Positions 17,901 to 26,602 are shown, numbered from the stretch's first letter. The stretch is DNA of 64,000 bases from Martelella mediterranea DSM 17316 (GCF_002043005.1 NZ_CP020330.1:1262501-1326500); one strand, 5' to 3'. Notes: generated by a model not told the origin, from the sequence alone. A program made the numbers and translations.

Positions 17901-20900
17901 GCCGACCAGTCCTCCAAGCTGACGATTGGCGGAGACCTTACGCTCAATACCTTTACGGTTGGAACGGATGGTACGGTGCTTTCCATCACCGCGGGCACTC
18001 CGTCTTCCGAGGCGATAGATGTGGGGGGCGCTCTCACGCTCGGCGGTACACTCAATGTCACGGGTTCGTTGACGGACGGCACATACACGCTGATGACCTA
18101 TGCCGGTCCGGCGCTGAATGCGTCTGACGCCGGTCGTCTCAGGCTCGGCAGCATTGAATCCTCCGGTCTCGTCGTCGTTGTTTCGACTGCAACGTCTGGA
18201 CAGGTCAATCTGCTGGTCGGTGACGGCGCCTACAGCTATTGGAACGGATCGACCGATGGTTCGAGCGGCCCGGGCTATGTTGTCGGCGGCAGCGGCGTCT
18301 GGACGGGTAGCGCCAATACCAACTGGACCAACCAGGCGGGTTCGACAGGTGCGTCCTGGGGGCAGGGAACAGTCGCCTATTTCGAAGGCACGGCAGGTGT
18401 GGTCAGGGTCAATTCGTCCACTGCCATATATACGTCCGGTCTGATTTTCCATACCGATGGTTATACGCTTGATGGCCAGAGTGCCGGCGACAAGCTCACG
18501 CTGCAAGGGTCGGTCTCGGGCAACTTCGCGACGGTCGCCGTCGACGACGGTGCAAGTGGCGGAACGGCGACTATTAATGTCGCGCTCTCTGGTGATGCCG
18601 GCCTCGTGAAGACCGGTGCCGGCACCCTGGTTCTGACTGCGAGCGGCAATGACTATACCGGCGACACCAAGATCAGCGCTGGCGTGCTTTCGGTCAGCGC
18701 CGATGTGCTCGGCAACGCCTCTTCCACGATGATCCTGGATGGCGGGACGTTCTATGCCAGCGGCACCATGACACTTGCCCGTAATGTCGGGATTACCAGC
18801 AGCAACGGCACAATCACGACCGATAGCGGTGAGATCCTGACGATGACCGGCGCGATCGCCGATCAGGTTGCGGCCACTTCAGGTGGTTTCACCTTCATCG
18901 GAGACGGCACGCTTGTGCTGAGCGGGCCCAACACCTATACGGGCGGCACCATGATCGCAGGCGGTACGGTCCAGATCAGCGCTCAGAACAATCTCGGCGC
19001 AACCACGGGCGGTGTTGCGATCAGCAGCAATGCCACGCTTGAAGCCACTGCAAGCCTCGATCTTGGCCGCACGCTCGCTGTCGGTACCGGCGGCGCGACG
19101 CTTCTGGCCGACAACGGCGCAACCTTCACCCTGTCGCAGGCGATATCGGGCGGCGATGCTCTGGGGCTGACCGGTGCAGGCAGCTTTGCCTACAACGCCA
19201 CCACATCCAGCTTCACCGGAACGACATCGGTCGCGTCGGGAACGACCTTGACGCTTGGGAATACAAGCCTTCTCGGCGGCGATATGTCGGTCTCCGGCAC
19301 ACTCACCGGAACTTCGAGCGGGACGGGAACCTCGTCGCTTGGCGGGACCCTCACGATCGGCGATGGCGGCACCCTCAATGTCAATCAGGGTGATGTGCTG
19401 ACGGCGGGGAACTTGACGCTCACCTCCAGCGGAACAGGCTCAACCATCAACGCGGTCATAACCTCTGCCGGCATGGCCGGGCTCGTCAGCACCGGCGATG
19501 TCACACTTGGCGGCTCGGTTGCCGTTACCGGCGGCACGCTCTCCGACGGTTCCTATACGCTGATCGACTACAGCGGTAGCCTTGGCGCAAGCAAGGCGAC
19601 AGACCTGACGATCTCGTCGATCGCTACAGGTGGCAAGGTTGCCGTGGTTGATCTTTCGACATTTGGCAAGGTCAACATTCTCGTCGGTTCGGCCACCTAC
19701 AGCTACTGGAACGGCACCACGTTCAGCCCCTTGGGCAGCGTGGTTGGCGGCAGCGGTATCTGGACGGCGGATCAGGCATCTTCCAACTGGGCAAATGAGA
19801 CGGGTACGTCTTCCTCGGCCTGGCCGGATGCGCGCGTTGCGGTATTCTCTGCCACCGATACGGCCACCGCGACAGTGCAGATCGATAGTTCTGCTGGCGA
19901 TATCATCACATCCGGCATGACGTTCGATGTTGACGGCTATACCTTGACGGGTCTGAGCGGCAGCGATGTCATTAAACTCTACGACGCGACGGCTGCGGCA
20001 ACGACCACGATCACGGTGGCTTCCACCGCGACAGCCATCATCGATGTGGAGCTTGCCGGCGATGTGACGCTGAACAAGGCCGGCGACGGCACGTTGATCC
20101 TCAGCCAGACCAATACCTATACCGGCGGTTCCTCGATCAATGGCGGGACGCTTCAGGTTGGCGCTGGCGGCACGGAGGGGGCTATTTCCGGCGATGTCGC
20201 AATTGCCAGCGGATCGCTCGTGTTCAAGCGGTCCGACGACATCAGCTTTGCCGGTGCGATCACCGGTTCGGGCATTCTGGCACAGTCGGGTAGCGGCAAA
20301 CTGACGCTGAGCGTTGACAATACGGCCTTTGCCGGATCGACCTCGGTCAATGCCGGCTCACTTGATGTCGCCATCGGTCTTGGCGGCAATGTCTCCGTCG
20401 CTGGCGGAGCGAGCCTTTCCGGCGCCAATGCGACGGTTGGCGGGAATGTCACGCTGCAGGACGGCGCGACGCTTTATGGTGACCAGAGGAACCAGATCAC
20501 GATCGGCGGCGACCTTTCGCTGGCGGCCTATACGTCCTCGACATCCGGCGCTGTTCTTTCGATCGTCGCCGATGCGGCGCCGTCGACGACAGCGGGGATT
20601 GCGGTTGGCAACGACCTCAGCCTTGGCGGTACGCTCAATGTCACGGGAACGCTGACTGACGGCACCTACACGATGATTTCCTATGGCGGCGCGGCTCTCG
20701 CGGCAACCGATGCCAGCAAGCTCGCGCTTGGGTCGATCACGCTCGATGCCGTCAAGCCGGTCTTCGTCGATACGAGCACGGTCGGTCAGGTTAACCTGCT
20801 TGTTGGCGCAGCCACCTATTCCGGAACCTATTGGAACGGCAGCATCACGTCCGGCGCCGGCCCGCTTGCGGGTGGATCCGGTACCTGGACTGCCAGCGGC

Positions 20901-23900
20901 TCCGATCAGAACTGGTCCAACCAGGCGGGCGCTGATCATAATCCTTGGACACAGGGCCGTATCGCCTCTTTTGCCGGTACCGGTGGAGATGTCGTTGTCG
21001 ATAACACCACATATGGAGCAATCAATACATCCGGTTTGATCTTCTCGGTGGACAACTATGTCCTGAGCGGCGGGGCGTTGACGCTCCAGGCCGGCGCAGC
21101 CGAAAATACCGCCTATATGGAAGTCGGCAGCGGCTTTACGGCGAAGATCGCCACGGCTCTTACGGGAGCTGCAGGTCTCGACAAGCAAGGTGATGGCACG
21201 CTGGTCCTGACCGGCATGAATAGTTATACGGGCAAGACCATCGTTTCCGCCGGCAAGCTTCAGCTTGGCGACGGCGTCGACGACGGGGCGATCTCGGACA
21301 GTCTGACAATCAGGTCCACTGGCGAATTCATCGAAAACCTCGCTTCCAACGGAACCTACTCCGGGACCATCGACGGCGCTGGCCTCTTTACCAAGCAAAG
21401 CGGCATAACGCTGGAATTGGCGGGCAATGGCGCAGGCTTCACCGGTACATCATCAATTGTCGCCGGCACCCTCAACCTCACCGGTTCGCTCGGCGGCTCG
21501 ATCGAGATCAAAAATGGCGCGACGCTGACCGGTTCGGGAACCGGCGGTGCCACGATCATCGACAATGGCGGCACGATCACGGCGGCACAGGGCAGCGCAC
21601 TGAAGCTGGCAAGTCTCGTGCTCAACGACACCTCAATCGTTAATGTGTCGCTTTCTGGTTCGGGCACGGCGACGGGTCTGATCCAGATGACAGGGGACCT
21701 GACGCTTGACGGGGCTCTCGATATCACCGGGGTTCCGAACTTCGGCGACGGCACTTACCGTATCATGACCTATGGCGGCTCGTTGACTGACAATGGTCTT
21801 GAACTCGAAACGGTCAGCAACGCAAGCGTCGACACCTACACGGTCCAGACCTCCATCAATCATGAGGTAAATCTTCTCGTTGGCTCCGCTGCCTACACCT
21901 ACTGGAATGGCAACGCCTCCGGTGGCGGCGCCATTGTCGGCGGTACCGGCACTTGGACTGCCGATGGTTCGGCAACCAACTGGACCGATGCGACCGGAAC
22001 GGCGGCCGATGCCTGGCTGACCCAGGGCTTTGCCATCTTTAGCGGCAATGCCGGCACTGTCACGGTGGACGGCACCACCGGGCCGGTCATCATCGCCGGC
22101 GGCATGCAGTTCGCCAAGGACAGCTATACGATCCAGGGCGATTCGATTTCGCTTACAGGTTCGACCGGCGGCAATATGAGCCAGATCCGTGTTGGTGACG
22201 GCGCGGGCACCGGTTTCAGGGCCACGATCGCCTCTGAGCTTTCAGGCTATGCCGGTGTGAAAAAGACGGACCTTGGTGAACTCATCCTCACGGGATCGAA
22301 CAGCTATACCGGTGGCACAGTTGTCGCCAACGGACAGTTGACGATCGGCAATGGCGGTGCGTCTGGCTCGGTGGTGGGCGATATCGACGTCAACGCCGGT
22401 GCAAAGCTGGCATTTAACCGTTCTGACGATCTGACTTTCGCCAACGTCTTGAGTGGCTCCGGTGCGGTGCGCTTCATTGGCGGGAACGTCACGACGATCG
22501 ACAATGACAATTCCGGCTTCAACGGCAAGACAAGCGTGGAAGCGGGCCGCGTCGTAGTCGGCGCAAGCGGGATACTCGGTTCTTCAACAAGCACGGTCGA
22601 GGTACTCTCGGGCGCAGGCCTTTCGGGGAGCGGCCAGATTGGCGGTATTGTCACCATCCACGACGGTGCGACGCTTGCCGGTAGCCAGGCGGGGGCCCTG
22701 TCAATGGGAGGTCTGGTACTTGCATCGGCCAGCAGCGGCACCCCCGGGGCGCTCATAGCGGCCAGCCTCGATACGGCCGGCATGGCTGCGATCTTCAATG
22801 TTGCTTCCGGCGTGACACTGGGCGGCACGGTTAACGTCACGAGCGTCGGCCAACTGGGCGATGGTGTCTACAACCTGATTGCCTATAATCCCGCCGACAC
22901 GGCGACCTATGACGGGATGATGATCGGAGCAATCAATGTTGCCGCCGGCAACCATGTCGTCCTCGATACCAGCGAGGCCGGAAGCGTGGCGATTGCCATC
23001 GGCAGCGCGGCCAACGCCTACTGGAATGGGACATCTGCGGGCAATGGCAGTCCCGCTCCCATTGCCGGGGGCAATGGGCCCTGGACGGCGAGCATGGCAG
23101 CCGACAACTGGACGACCGCCGATGGTTCGGGGGCAAACGGCTGGAAGCAGCGCTTCTACGCCGTTTTCGAAGGCGCTCAGGGCACTGTCGACGTCTCCGG
23201 TGCGGACGGCACGATCTATGTCGGCGGCATGACCTTCTCCACAGATGGCTACCTTATCCAGGGTGACGGGCTGGTCCTCGCCGACTCCACCATGGATGCC
23301 ACAGGCGAGATCAATGTTGGCGGCAGCAACGCAATGCCGGCTTCGGTGACCGCCACGATTGCCTCGGTTCTCTCCGGCGATGTGCGCCTGCTGAAGACCG
23401 GCGCGGGTGAGCTCGTCCTGACGGGCGACAACAGTTATACAGGCGGCACAGATATAGCGGAGGGCGCACTCACCATAGGCGATGGCGGCACGTCTGGTTC
23501 GGTCGACGGGGATATCGCGATCGCTACTGACGCTTCGCTTGGTTTCAATCGTTCCGACGACGTGAGCTTCGGCGGTACGCTTTCGGGTCTCGGCAATTTC
23601 CAGCAGAAAGGTGCTGGAAAATTGACGCTTACCGCCGACAACTCCGGCTTCACCGGCAAGACGACGGTTGCCAGCGGCGTACTCAATCTGCAGGGAAATA
23701 TCGGTGGCTCGGTGTCGGTTTCTGCCAGCGCAAGCCTCACGGCCGATGATGCGATCTCTATCGGGGGAACGTTGTCGCTCGCCGACAACGCCACGGTCAA
23801 TGTCAGCTATTCCGATACATCGGTCTACACGTCAGGCCTGTCGCTATCGTCCCTGTCGCGCATCAACGCTGCCTACGGCAACGGGTTCTCCGATGCGCCG

Positions 23901-26390
23901 ATCTTTACCATCACCGGCGATCTCGTGCTCGATGGCACTATTGCGCTCTCTGGCGCCCCGGTCTACGGGCCGGGCGTTTATGAGTTGATGAGCTATACCG
24001 GTAACCTCACGGACAACACGCTTGAGGCCACGGGTGTCAATACCGGCAATTACACCTACAATTATGCGATCGATACCAGCGTCGACAATGAGGTCGATCT
24101 CTTGGTCGAGGAGGTGACCTTCTGGAACGGTTCCTCAGCGGGCAATGCTTCCTCAAGTGGCGTTGTCGGTGGTAGTGGCATCTGGACAGCGTCAAGCGGC
24201 GCTTCCAACTGGACCAGCGCCAGTGGCAATACGGCATCCGCCTGGTCTTCTGACGGTTACGGTTTCGCCATCTTCGAAGGAACAGCCGGTATAGCCACCG
24301 TCGATGACAGCAGCGGACCCGTCTCAACCACTGGTATGCAGTTCGTCACGTCCGGCTATACAGTCAAGGGCGATGGCATCACGCTACGCGGGGCAATCGG
24401 TGGCACCGAGGCCTATATCCGTGTGCAGGAGGATGCAAGCGCAACGATCGCTTCGGCACTGTCTGGCGACGGGGTGGGATTGATAAAGTCGGATCTCGGC
24501 ACACTTTATTTGGCCGGAGACAACACCTACAGTGGGGGTACCGAAGTGGCCTTCGGCACACTCGCCATTGGTGATGGTGGCACAACCGGTTCGGTGAGCG
24601 GCGATATCACGGTGGATGAAGGGGCTGTCTTCGGCGTCTTCCGCTCCGACGATTACACCTTCGAGAATGGCCTTTCCGGCGAGGGCACTTTCGCCCAGAT
24701 GGGCAACGGCACTACCAAAATTAACGGCGACTACTCGTCCTTCGGCGGGTCGAGCGAGATCCGCGCCGGCAACCTTGAGGTCGGCGGCACGCTTGCCGGT
24801 GACATTCTTGTCAAGGGGGGGCGCCTCGGCGGCACCGGCACCGTCGGCAATGTCACTATCGCTTCTGGCGGTTCAATTGGCGCCGGCGATAACGAAACTG
24901 TCGCCGCGCTCTCGACCGGCAGCATCAGCTTTGCGAACGGATCCACCATCATTACCAACATCGACACAAGTGGTTCGGCCGACCTCATAAATGCGAACGG
25001 TGCGGTCACGATATCCGGTGGCACGATTAGCGTCGTCGCCAACGCGAGCGAAACCTATACGGTAGGCGATGTCTACACCATCATCAGCGCTAGCGGCGGC
25101 ATGACGCTTCAGGACGGAAACGGTGATGGAACCGAAGGCTTCGATACCGTCGCGACCAATATCGCTGATATGACGCTCACGGTGGGATATACCGACACAA
25201 CCGTCTACCTGTCGATCACTCAGGTTCCGGTCACGTCATTCAACGATCCGGGCTTCTCGGGCAACGAAAACAATGTAGGTAACGGCCTAAAGAGCCTTGG
25301 CCCAGATAATCCTTTGTACAAGGCAGTCCAGGCTTTGCCTGCCGACGAGCGCGGTTCGGCCCTTAACCAGCTAACGGGAGAGTTCTACTCCTCCGTCAAC
25401 GGTACGATGGTGATGAACAGCTATTATGTCCGGAGCGCCATAAACCGACGCGTCCTTAATGCATTCCGCGACAGTGACGACCAGTCCATGTCTGTGGTCC
25501 AGAATTATGCGGCTTCAACCGATACGACCGACAGCCCGTTCAGACTTTTCGGCGAAGATAATGCCGGTCTGGCGGTATGGGCCAACGGCTACGGTTCGTG
25601 GAGCGATACTTCAGCCGTAGGTGAAACGTCGGATATTAGCAGTTCGGTTGGTGGTACATTCCTCGGTGCGGATGTCGGCGCATTCGGCAATATGCGCTTT
25701 GGGGCATTGTTCGGCATTGGCCGATCCAGCTACGAGATTGATGCGCTGAATTCCGAAGGGACTAGTAACGACTATACGGCAGGTGTTTACGGTGGCGGCG
25801 TCTTCGGCAATATCGGGGTCGACTTCGGTACCGCCTACACGTGGCACGACATGTCGGCATCGCGTTCAATCGCCTTCACCGGCTATTCGGACCGCACCAG
25901 TGCCGATTACATGGCCGGGACCTTCCAGATTTTCGGCGCTGTTGAGTACGACTATGCAGTGACTGATAGTCTCTCCATCTCACCTTATGCTGATGCCGCA
26001 TGGATATATCAGCAGTCAGACGACTTTACCGAAGCCGGCGGCAGTGCCGCACTTCACCACGGAACCTCGGATATGAGCACGGGCTTTACCACGATCGGTA
26101 TGCGAGGTGATTACGAAGGCGAGATCAACGGCATCGCCAGCATGGTGTCGGGTTCAATCGGCTGGCGCCATGCCTATGGCGATATAGATCCGAACGAAGC
26201 GCTCAACTTCATTGGTGGTGATGTGTTCAGTGTCTATGGCGCTCCTGTGGCAAAGGATCAGGCCATCTTTAGTCTGGGATGGGAGGTGAAACCCAAGGAC
26301 AACTTCTCGGTTGGCCTTTATTATTCAGGCCTCTTCGGCGAGGGGTATACATCCCAGGATGTATCCGCTCGTCTCGACCTGAAATTCTAG
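8970..26390 (+). CDS. Giant autotransporter (type Va), about 5,806 residues, beta-strand-repeat passenger
   Basis: A single uninterrupted 17.4-kb frame. The ATG at 8970 (MAFEISIGGVIANQ) is preferred over a TTG at 8853 because AGGAG lies 11 bases upstream. Residues 1-58 form an extended signal peptide: basic RRRR, a hydrophobic ALLGGSALAGSLMMGMMLA core and an AEA-A cleavage site. The passenger has two parts. The first (to about 13.5 kb) holds five copies of a YTGxGSxxxGxxxVYGGxLxVTNSLKxxxLxVGD unit. The second (13.5-25.2 kb) has about 18 autotransporter-associated beta-strand repeats of the form LTKxGxGTLxLTGxNTYTGGTxVxxGTLxIG, arranged in nine modules each opened by YWNG...GTW...NW. A linker (NQLTGEFYSSVNGTMVMNSYYVRSAINRRV) leads to the C-terminal beta-barrel (about residues 5525-5806), ending in phenylalanine. 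It would be exported by Sec and self-inserted in the outer membrane as a beta-helical adhesin-like fibre. Ligand unknown. Confidence 0.93.
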   Translation: MAFEISIGGVIANQKEQAAGMEGRRRRPGMRALLGGSALAGSLMMGMMLATPEVAEAACGFSSVTSTYSSNVNIVNGDACTAGQLYYGSSASPAIITMTGGTLTIVDWIDLGDSQYSNTYGTLNASGGTTLISGGTLYVGYRGTGVFTISDGASIASNITIGYSADSVTTVGTMNIGAAAGEAAGSAPGAISSGTIALSNSSLSTATLVFNHDGTEADPFTLSSLIKTGSASGNSNILHIAGYTKYTGDGSGYAGNLTVYGGTLEVTDSLGAKALVVGDNTYGSGSGALTLDGGTMTVATTLVTGNTASSAGDITVKNGGKLVVSGIDAGTSTAAIALAGATGTTSSVTVDGAGSTFDMTVDTGRTNLAIGGAGAATVVISAGGSVKGDGQILIGNGPGGTGNVTVTGADSLLTTSHDDFRIGNVGSATLTVANGGKVENSASGGSIIIANTGTSNSTLLVGDAVSAGATATSGVIATDNLKFGSGTGTLVFNYMGSGSYGFDISGGASSRSYFRHIAGTTTYSGDGSAFGGNVTVYGGSLTVTNSLKTDALIVGDTSVGVGTGTGALTVSGTMTVTGAATIGYQTGTVGTVNVSGTSAELTAGGIIYAGYNGEGTLALSGGATVTGSIISIGGDNSLGAGTGTITIDGSSLEATGGQLNVGYGATGSSGLLVVSGTSTITVNSAIAIGGAANTSGTLIFGEKVDNSQAATATVDASISTTEIRFGVGTGLLIFNYSGSYTLDDLIKGGGGVSAAIQHVAGDTTYTGDGSLYTGKLTIYGGSLTVTNSLKAGALTVGDSSIGFGTGTGALTVTGTMTVTGQTTVSAAAGTDNGSLTVSGSAATFNGNIFNVNGGSVKVDNGGELTTSSRIAVGQGVGSLEATLSVLGGSTVSAGENIYIGNNSKAVATLDNGTLTATSVIYVGTNAGSTGSTLTANNGSTITSGNIFVGYAASTEGTVTLSGGSTWTSSGVIEIGTSGTGTFNVTGAGSELEFTGSGQHAIGDGTGGKGALNISAGGVVTTASSTFNVGNDAGATGSMTVTGENSLFSTSNRLLIATRGPGTVTVADGGEIRAGAGPNTGIVFGLNGGTGKLIIGADVNTAAVAAGVIDTPEINFTPGLSGTLIFNHTNVEASPATLSARLVNSSGTDSVIQQVAGYTRYTGFGSSFGGTVSVYGGTLEVSNSLKTASLLVGDTTVGVSSGNGTLFVNGGTMAVTGDATLGNQTGTTGLVTVSQSAGRLTVGGELNVGASGAGTLTLTESGTATITGAVVLADTAGASGTVNIGAAAGSGAAGAGTLSTAEIDFGSGAGTGSLVFNHTATAITPLDFGIEITGGSTANSTIKQVGGFTNFTGVGSAYAGTVSVTGGGLNVESGKTLAGTYSVTDGVLSGGGSVGTSGQTVTIGAGGTLAAGEGGSGTVGTLTILGDLALSTATSASHFDLGAVNVVGGSNNDLVIVNGGLTLGGALTANLANSTLGVYTLYSVTGSITGTNFDSVNLTGASVAGYRVATTGDSVLLYITNANGQVDQYWDGAASNTGSLEGGTGTWNSSNANWATLAGGSDTVWGGSVGRFQGATGGTVTVEGAQSFDMLVFSATDDSSTYTLSTGTGGKLLLSPYSLTTGTIQVDAATATVDVEITDGVRGDDGVTAVNTLTKTGSGILVLSHANTLTGGITVSAGTLQVADDSALGATSATLTLDGGTFSADGSFATDAARGFVMGSSDGTINVGSGDTLTVNGSIGGAGNLTKTGSGMLTLAGTSTSYGNTTTVSAGALNVTGTLGGTVTVSAGGTLSGTGTVGTASTGTVTISGGTLAAGDGGTSNQGTLSVAGNLVLTSASSSYFEYTKLTNAIGGDLVAVAGDLTTDGALTVDITLGVGVTSGTGLYKLFTYGSATSTTFGSYNLKVDGSDATGYLRTRDISNELYAVVLDTENLYGQYWNGITTSGSTVVGGDGTWKMDTTDHNWLDVDTSTNVGWGGSKAIFAGSAGVVTVDDSDSTLHGVDFHVLEFQTDGYTIKGPGVLSISPYALTTGVIQVNNAGIIATISAVIVDGTTKDATHTVANNITKRGNGTLILTGPNTYTGLTTVEAGILQIGDGSSADGTLGATSSVKVDAGATLAFAPYTTGASSAIAITGNGGVLVDGSAAGVIALSGSNTYQGGTRLKSGTLAIAGDGALGDKIGALTFEGGTLSTSGTFATDTARNVFISTGGGTVGVSASGDVLTIAGAISGSDTLTKAGSGKLIVTGANTYTGAVTVSDGVLQLGNGTADGMLTASGFTLSATTSELIFDLTGDVSYSGAISGSGALEQTGSGTTTLSGNSSYAGGTTVSGGTLAITADNNIGAASGGVTLSGGGILSVGGTFDTARAFTLGTGGGEIDVADTFNYGITGVVSGTGALIKDGNGILTLSNTNLYTGGTTVSGGTLAISADNNLGASTGSVTLDGGTLSVSGSSVSTARSFMITASNGTIDTSTAADNYTISSGIGGAGGLTKTGLGTVISTANNTFDGDTTISGGTLQLGDGTTNGALASGKTVNVAGAGTLKLNANGAFTFDNILAGSGTFDIAAGTINFASGSSGFAGTTTVQNGATLTGAGSLGGAVSISNGAKLAGSYTDQFTLGSLTLASGSLLDVTLDTAPNATPLFAAGGVTIVDSSLTVNSAGALTDGSYALISYTGLTGTVSDITTASINTGGLTYRLKETAAAGAGAGDVVLLVGTASYLYWNGTTTSGGPSVIGGAGTWTSDSQMNWTDSSGATPGAWQNQGYAYFGGLSGGEVKVDNTSGQIVVTGMEFDQSGYTLVGRAAVDTVQLYSFDASQTSVFNVTAAAGSAEFGIVLEDTPGNALTLDKQGDGTLILSANNIYSGGTKITGGTLAIGNGGTTGSIATDAAIGGFGTLAFNRSDAVSYSGVISGTGAFVQKGTGTLSLTQDSSAFAGNTTISSGVLDVTGMLGGAVSVAAGGSLSGKGGTVGGNVTFADGATLIADQSSKLTIGGDLTLNTFTVGTDGTVLSITAGTPSSEAIDVGGALTLGGTLNVTGSLTDGTYTLMTYAGPALNASDAGRLRLGSIESSGLVVVVSTATSGQVNLLVGDGAYSYWNGSTDGSSGPGYVVGGSGVWTGSANTNWTNQAGSTGASWGQGTVAYFEGTAGVVRVNSSTAIYTSGLIFHTDGYTLDGQSAGDKLTLQGSVSGNFATVAVDDGASGGTATINVALSGDAGLVKTGAGTLVLTASGNDYTGDTKISAGVLSVSADVLGNASSTMILDGGTFYASGTMTLARNVGITSSNGTITTDSGEILTMTGAIADQVAATSGGFTFIGDGTLVLSGPNTYTGGTMIAGGTVQISAQNNLGATTGGVAISSNATLEATASLDLGRTLAVGTGGATLLADNGATFTLSQAISGGDALGLTGAGSFAYNATTSSFTGTTSVASGTTLTLGNTSLLGGDMSVSGTLTGTSSGTGTSSLGGTLTIGDGGTLNVNQGDVLTAGNLTLTSSGTGSTINAVITSAGMAGLVSTGDVTLGGSVAVTGGTLSDGSYTLIDYSGSLGASKATDLTISSIATGGKVAVVDLSTFGKVNILVGSATYSYWNGTTFSPLGSVVGGSGIWTADQASSNWANETGTSSSAWPDARVAVFSATDTATATVQIDSSAGDIITSGMTFDVDGYTLTGLSGSDVIKLYDATAAATTTITVASTATAIIDVELAGDVTLNKAGDGTLILSQTNTYTGGSSINGGTLQVGAGGTEGAISGDVAIASGSLVFKRSDDISFAGAITGSGILAQSGSGKLTLSVDNTAFAGSTSVNAGSLDVAIGLGGNVSVAGGASLSGANATVGGNVTLQDGATLYGDQRNQITIGGDLSLAAYTSSTSGAVLSIVADAAPSTTAGIAVGNDLSLGGTLNVTGTLTDGTYTMISYGGAALAATDASKLALGSITLDAVKPVFVDTSTVGQVNLLVGAATYSGTYWNGSITSGAGPLAGGSGTWTASGSDQNWSNQAGADHNPWTQGRIASFAGTGGDVVVDNTTYGAINTSGLIFSVDNYVLSGGALTLQAGAAENTAYMEVGSGFTAKIATALTGAAGLDKQGDGTLVLTGMNSYTGKTIVSAGKLQLGDGVDDGAISDSLTIRSTGEFIENLASNGTYSGTIDGAGLFTKQSGITLELAGNGAGFTGTSSIVAGTLNLTGSLGGSIEIKNGATLTGSGTGGATIIDNGGTITAAQGSALKLASLVLNDTSIVNVSLSGSGTATGLIQMTGDLTLDGALDITGVPNFGDGTYRIMTYGGSLTDNGLELETVSNASVDTYTVQTSINHEVNLLVGSAAYTYWNGNASGGGAIVGGTGTWTADGSATNWTDATGTAADAWLTQGFAIFSGNAGTVTVDGTTGPVIIAGGMQFAKDSYTIQGDSISLTGSTGGNMSQIRVGDGAGTGFRATIASELSGYAGVKKTDLGELILTGSNSYTGGTVVANGQLTIGNGGASGSVVGDIDVNAGAKLAFNRSDDLTFANVLSGSGAVRFIGGNVTTIDNDNSGFNGKTSVEAGRVVVGASGILGSSTSTVEVLSGAGLSGSGQIGGIVTIHDGATLAGSQAGALSMGGLVLASASSGTPGALIAASLDTAGMAAIFNVASGVTLGGTVNVTSVGQLGDGVYNLIAYNPADTATYDGMMIGAINVAAGNHVVLDTSEAGSVAIAIGSAANAYWNGTSAGNGSPAPIAGGNGPWTASMAADNWTTADGSGANGWKQRFYAVFEGAQGTVDVSGADGTIYVGGMTFSTDGYLIQGDGLVLADSTMDATGEINVGGSNAMPASVTATIASVLSGDVRLLKTGAGELVLTGDNSYTGGTDIAEGALTIGDGGTSGSVDGDIAIATDASLGFNRSDDVSFGGTLSGLGNFQQKGAGKLTLTADNSGFTGKTTVASGVLNLQGNIGGSVSVSASASLTADDAISIGGTLSLADNATVNVSYSDTSVYTSGLSLSSLSRINAAYGNGFSDAPIFTITGDLVLDGTIALSGAPVYGPGVYELMSYTGNLTDNTLEATGVNTGNYTYNYAIDTSVDNEVDLLVEEVTFWNGSSAGNASSSGVVGGSGIWTASSGASNWTSASGNTASAWSSDGYGFAIFEGTAGIATVDDSSGPVSTTGMQFVTSGYTVKGDGITLRGAIGGTEAYIRVQEDASATIASALSGDGVGLIKSDLGTLYLAGDNTYSGGTEVAFGTLAIGDGGTTGSVSGDITVDEGAVFGVFRSDDYTFENGLSGEGTFAQMGNGTTKINGDYSSFGGSSEIRAGNLEVGGTLAGDILVKGGRLGGTGTVGNVTIASGGSIGAGDNETVAALSTGSISFANGSTIITNIDTSGSADLINANGAVTISGGTISVVANASETYTVGDVYTIISASGGMTLQDGNGDGTEGFDTVATNIADMTLTVGYTDTTVYLSITQVPVTSFNDPGFSGNENNVGNGLKSLGPDNPLYKAVQALPADERGSALNQLTGEFYSSVNGTMVMNSYYVRSAINRRVLNAFRDSDDQSMSVVQNYAASTDTTDSPFRLFGEDNAGLAVWANGYGSWSDTSAVGETSDISSSVGGTFLGADVGAFGNMRFGALFGIGRSSYEIDALNSEGTSNDYTAGVYGGGVFGNIGVDFGTAYTWHDMSASRSIAFTGYSDRTSADYMAGTFQIFGAVEYDYAVTDSLSISPYADAAWIYQQSDDFTEAGGSAALHHGTSDMSTGFTTIGMRGDYEGEINGIASMVSGSIGWRHAYGDIDPNEALNFIGGDVFSVYGAPVAKDQAIFSLGWEVKPKDNFSVGLYYSGLFGEGYTSQDVSARLDLKF
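13551..25240 (+). repeat. Nine large passenger modules opened by YWNG...NW
   Basis: Codons for the Y/F-W-N/D-G motif start at 13551, 14772, 17118, 18237, 19704, 20829, 21900, 23019 and 24120. Spacing is 1.07-1.47 kb except between copies 2 and 3 (2.35 kb), where one opener may have been lost. Each module continues with GGxGxWTxxxxxxNWT, an ATFxG/VxVD segment, a GYTL strand, one to three beta-strand repeats and a DGxYxLxxYxG...VxLLVG closer. Protein-level repeats are clear while DNA copies have diverged, so duplication is not recent. Confidence 0.85.
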
Positions 26391-26494
26391 AGTATCCGTT
26401 TTGATCAAGCGGGTTCTCTATCCCCTGCAAACTGGACCGTTTGATGTTGGAGTTTTCCGCGGTATTCTCCCGGCTGGGAGAAGGAGTGGAAGAG

Positions 26495-26602
26495 ATGAAG
26501 GCATCGAAGTTTTCGGACGCCCAGAAGGCGTTTATACTGAAGCAGGGTGATGACGATGTGCCTGTAGCGGAGATTTCCCGCAAGGCCGGGATTAGGTCGT
26601 AA
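26495..26602 (+). pseudogene. IS3-family transposase OrfA, 5' fragment
   Basis: Thirty-five codons beginning MKASKFSDAQKAFILKQGDD and continuing VPVAEISRKAGIR, the N-terminal helix-turn-helix of IS3-family OrfA (IS407-like group). GGAGTGGAAGAG provides a ribosome site. The frame is cut at about 26597 by the left end of an IS5-family element. The IS3 left end must lie within the about 100 bases between the autotransporter stop and this gene. Confidence 0.8.

Noticed and set aside
9700..25200. Possible CRISPR or tandem DNA repeat array in the autotransporter
   Set aside because: Repeats are protein-coding, variable in length and diverged at DNA level, with no constant repeat-spacer pattern.
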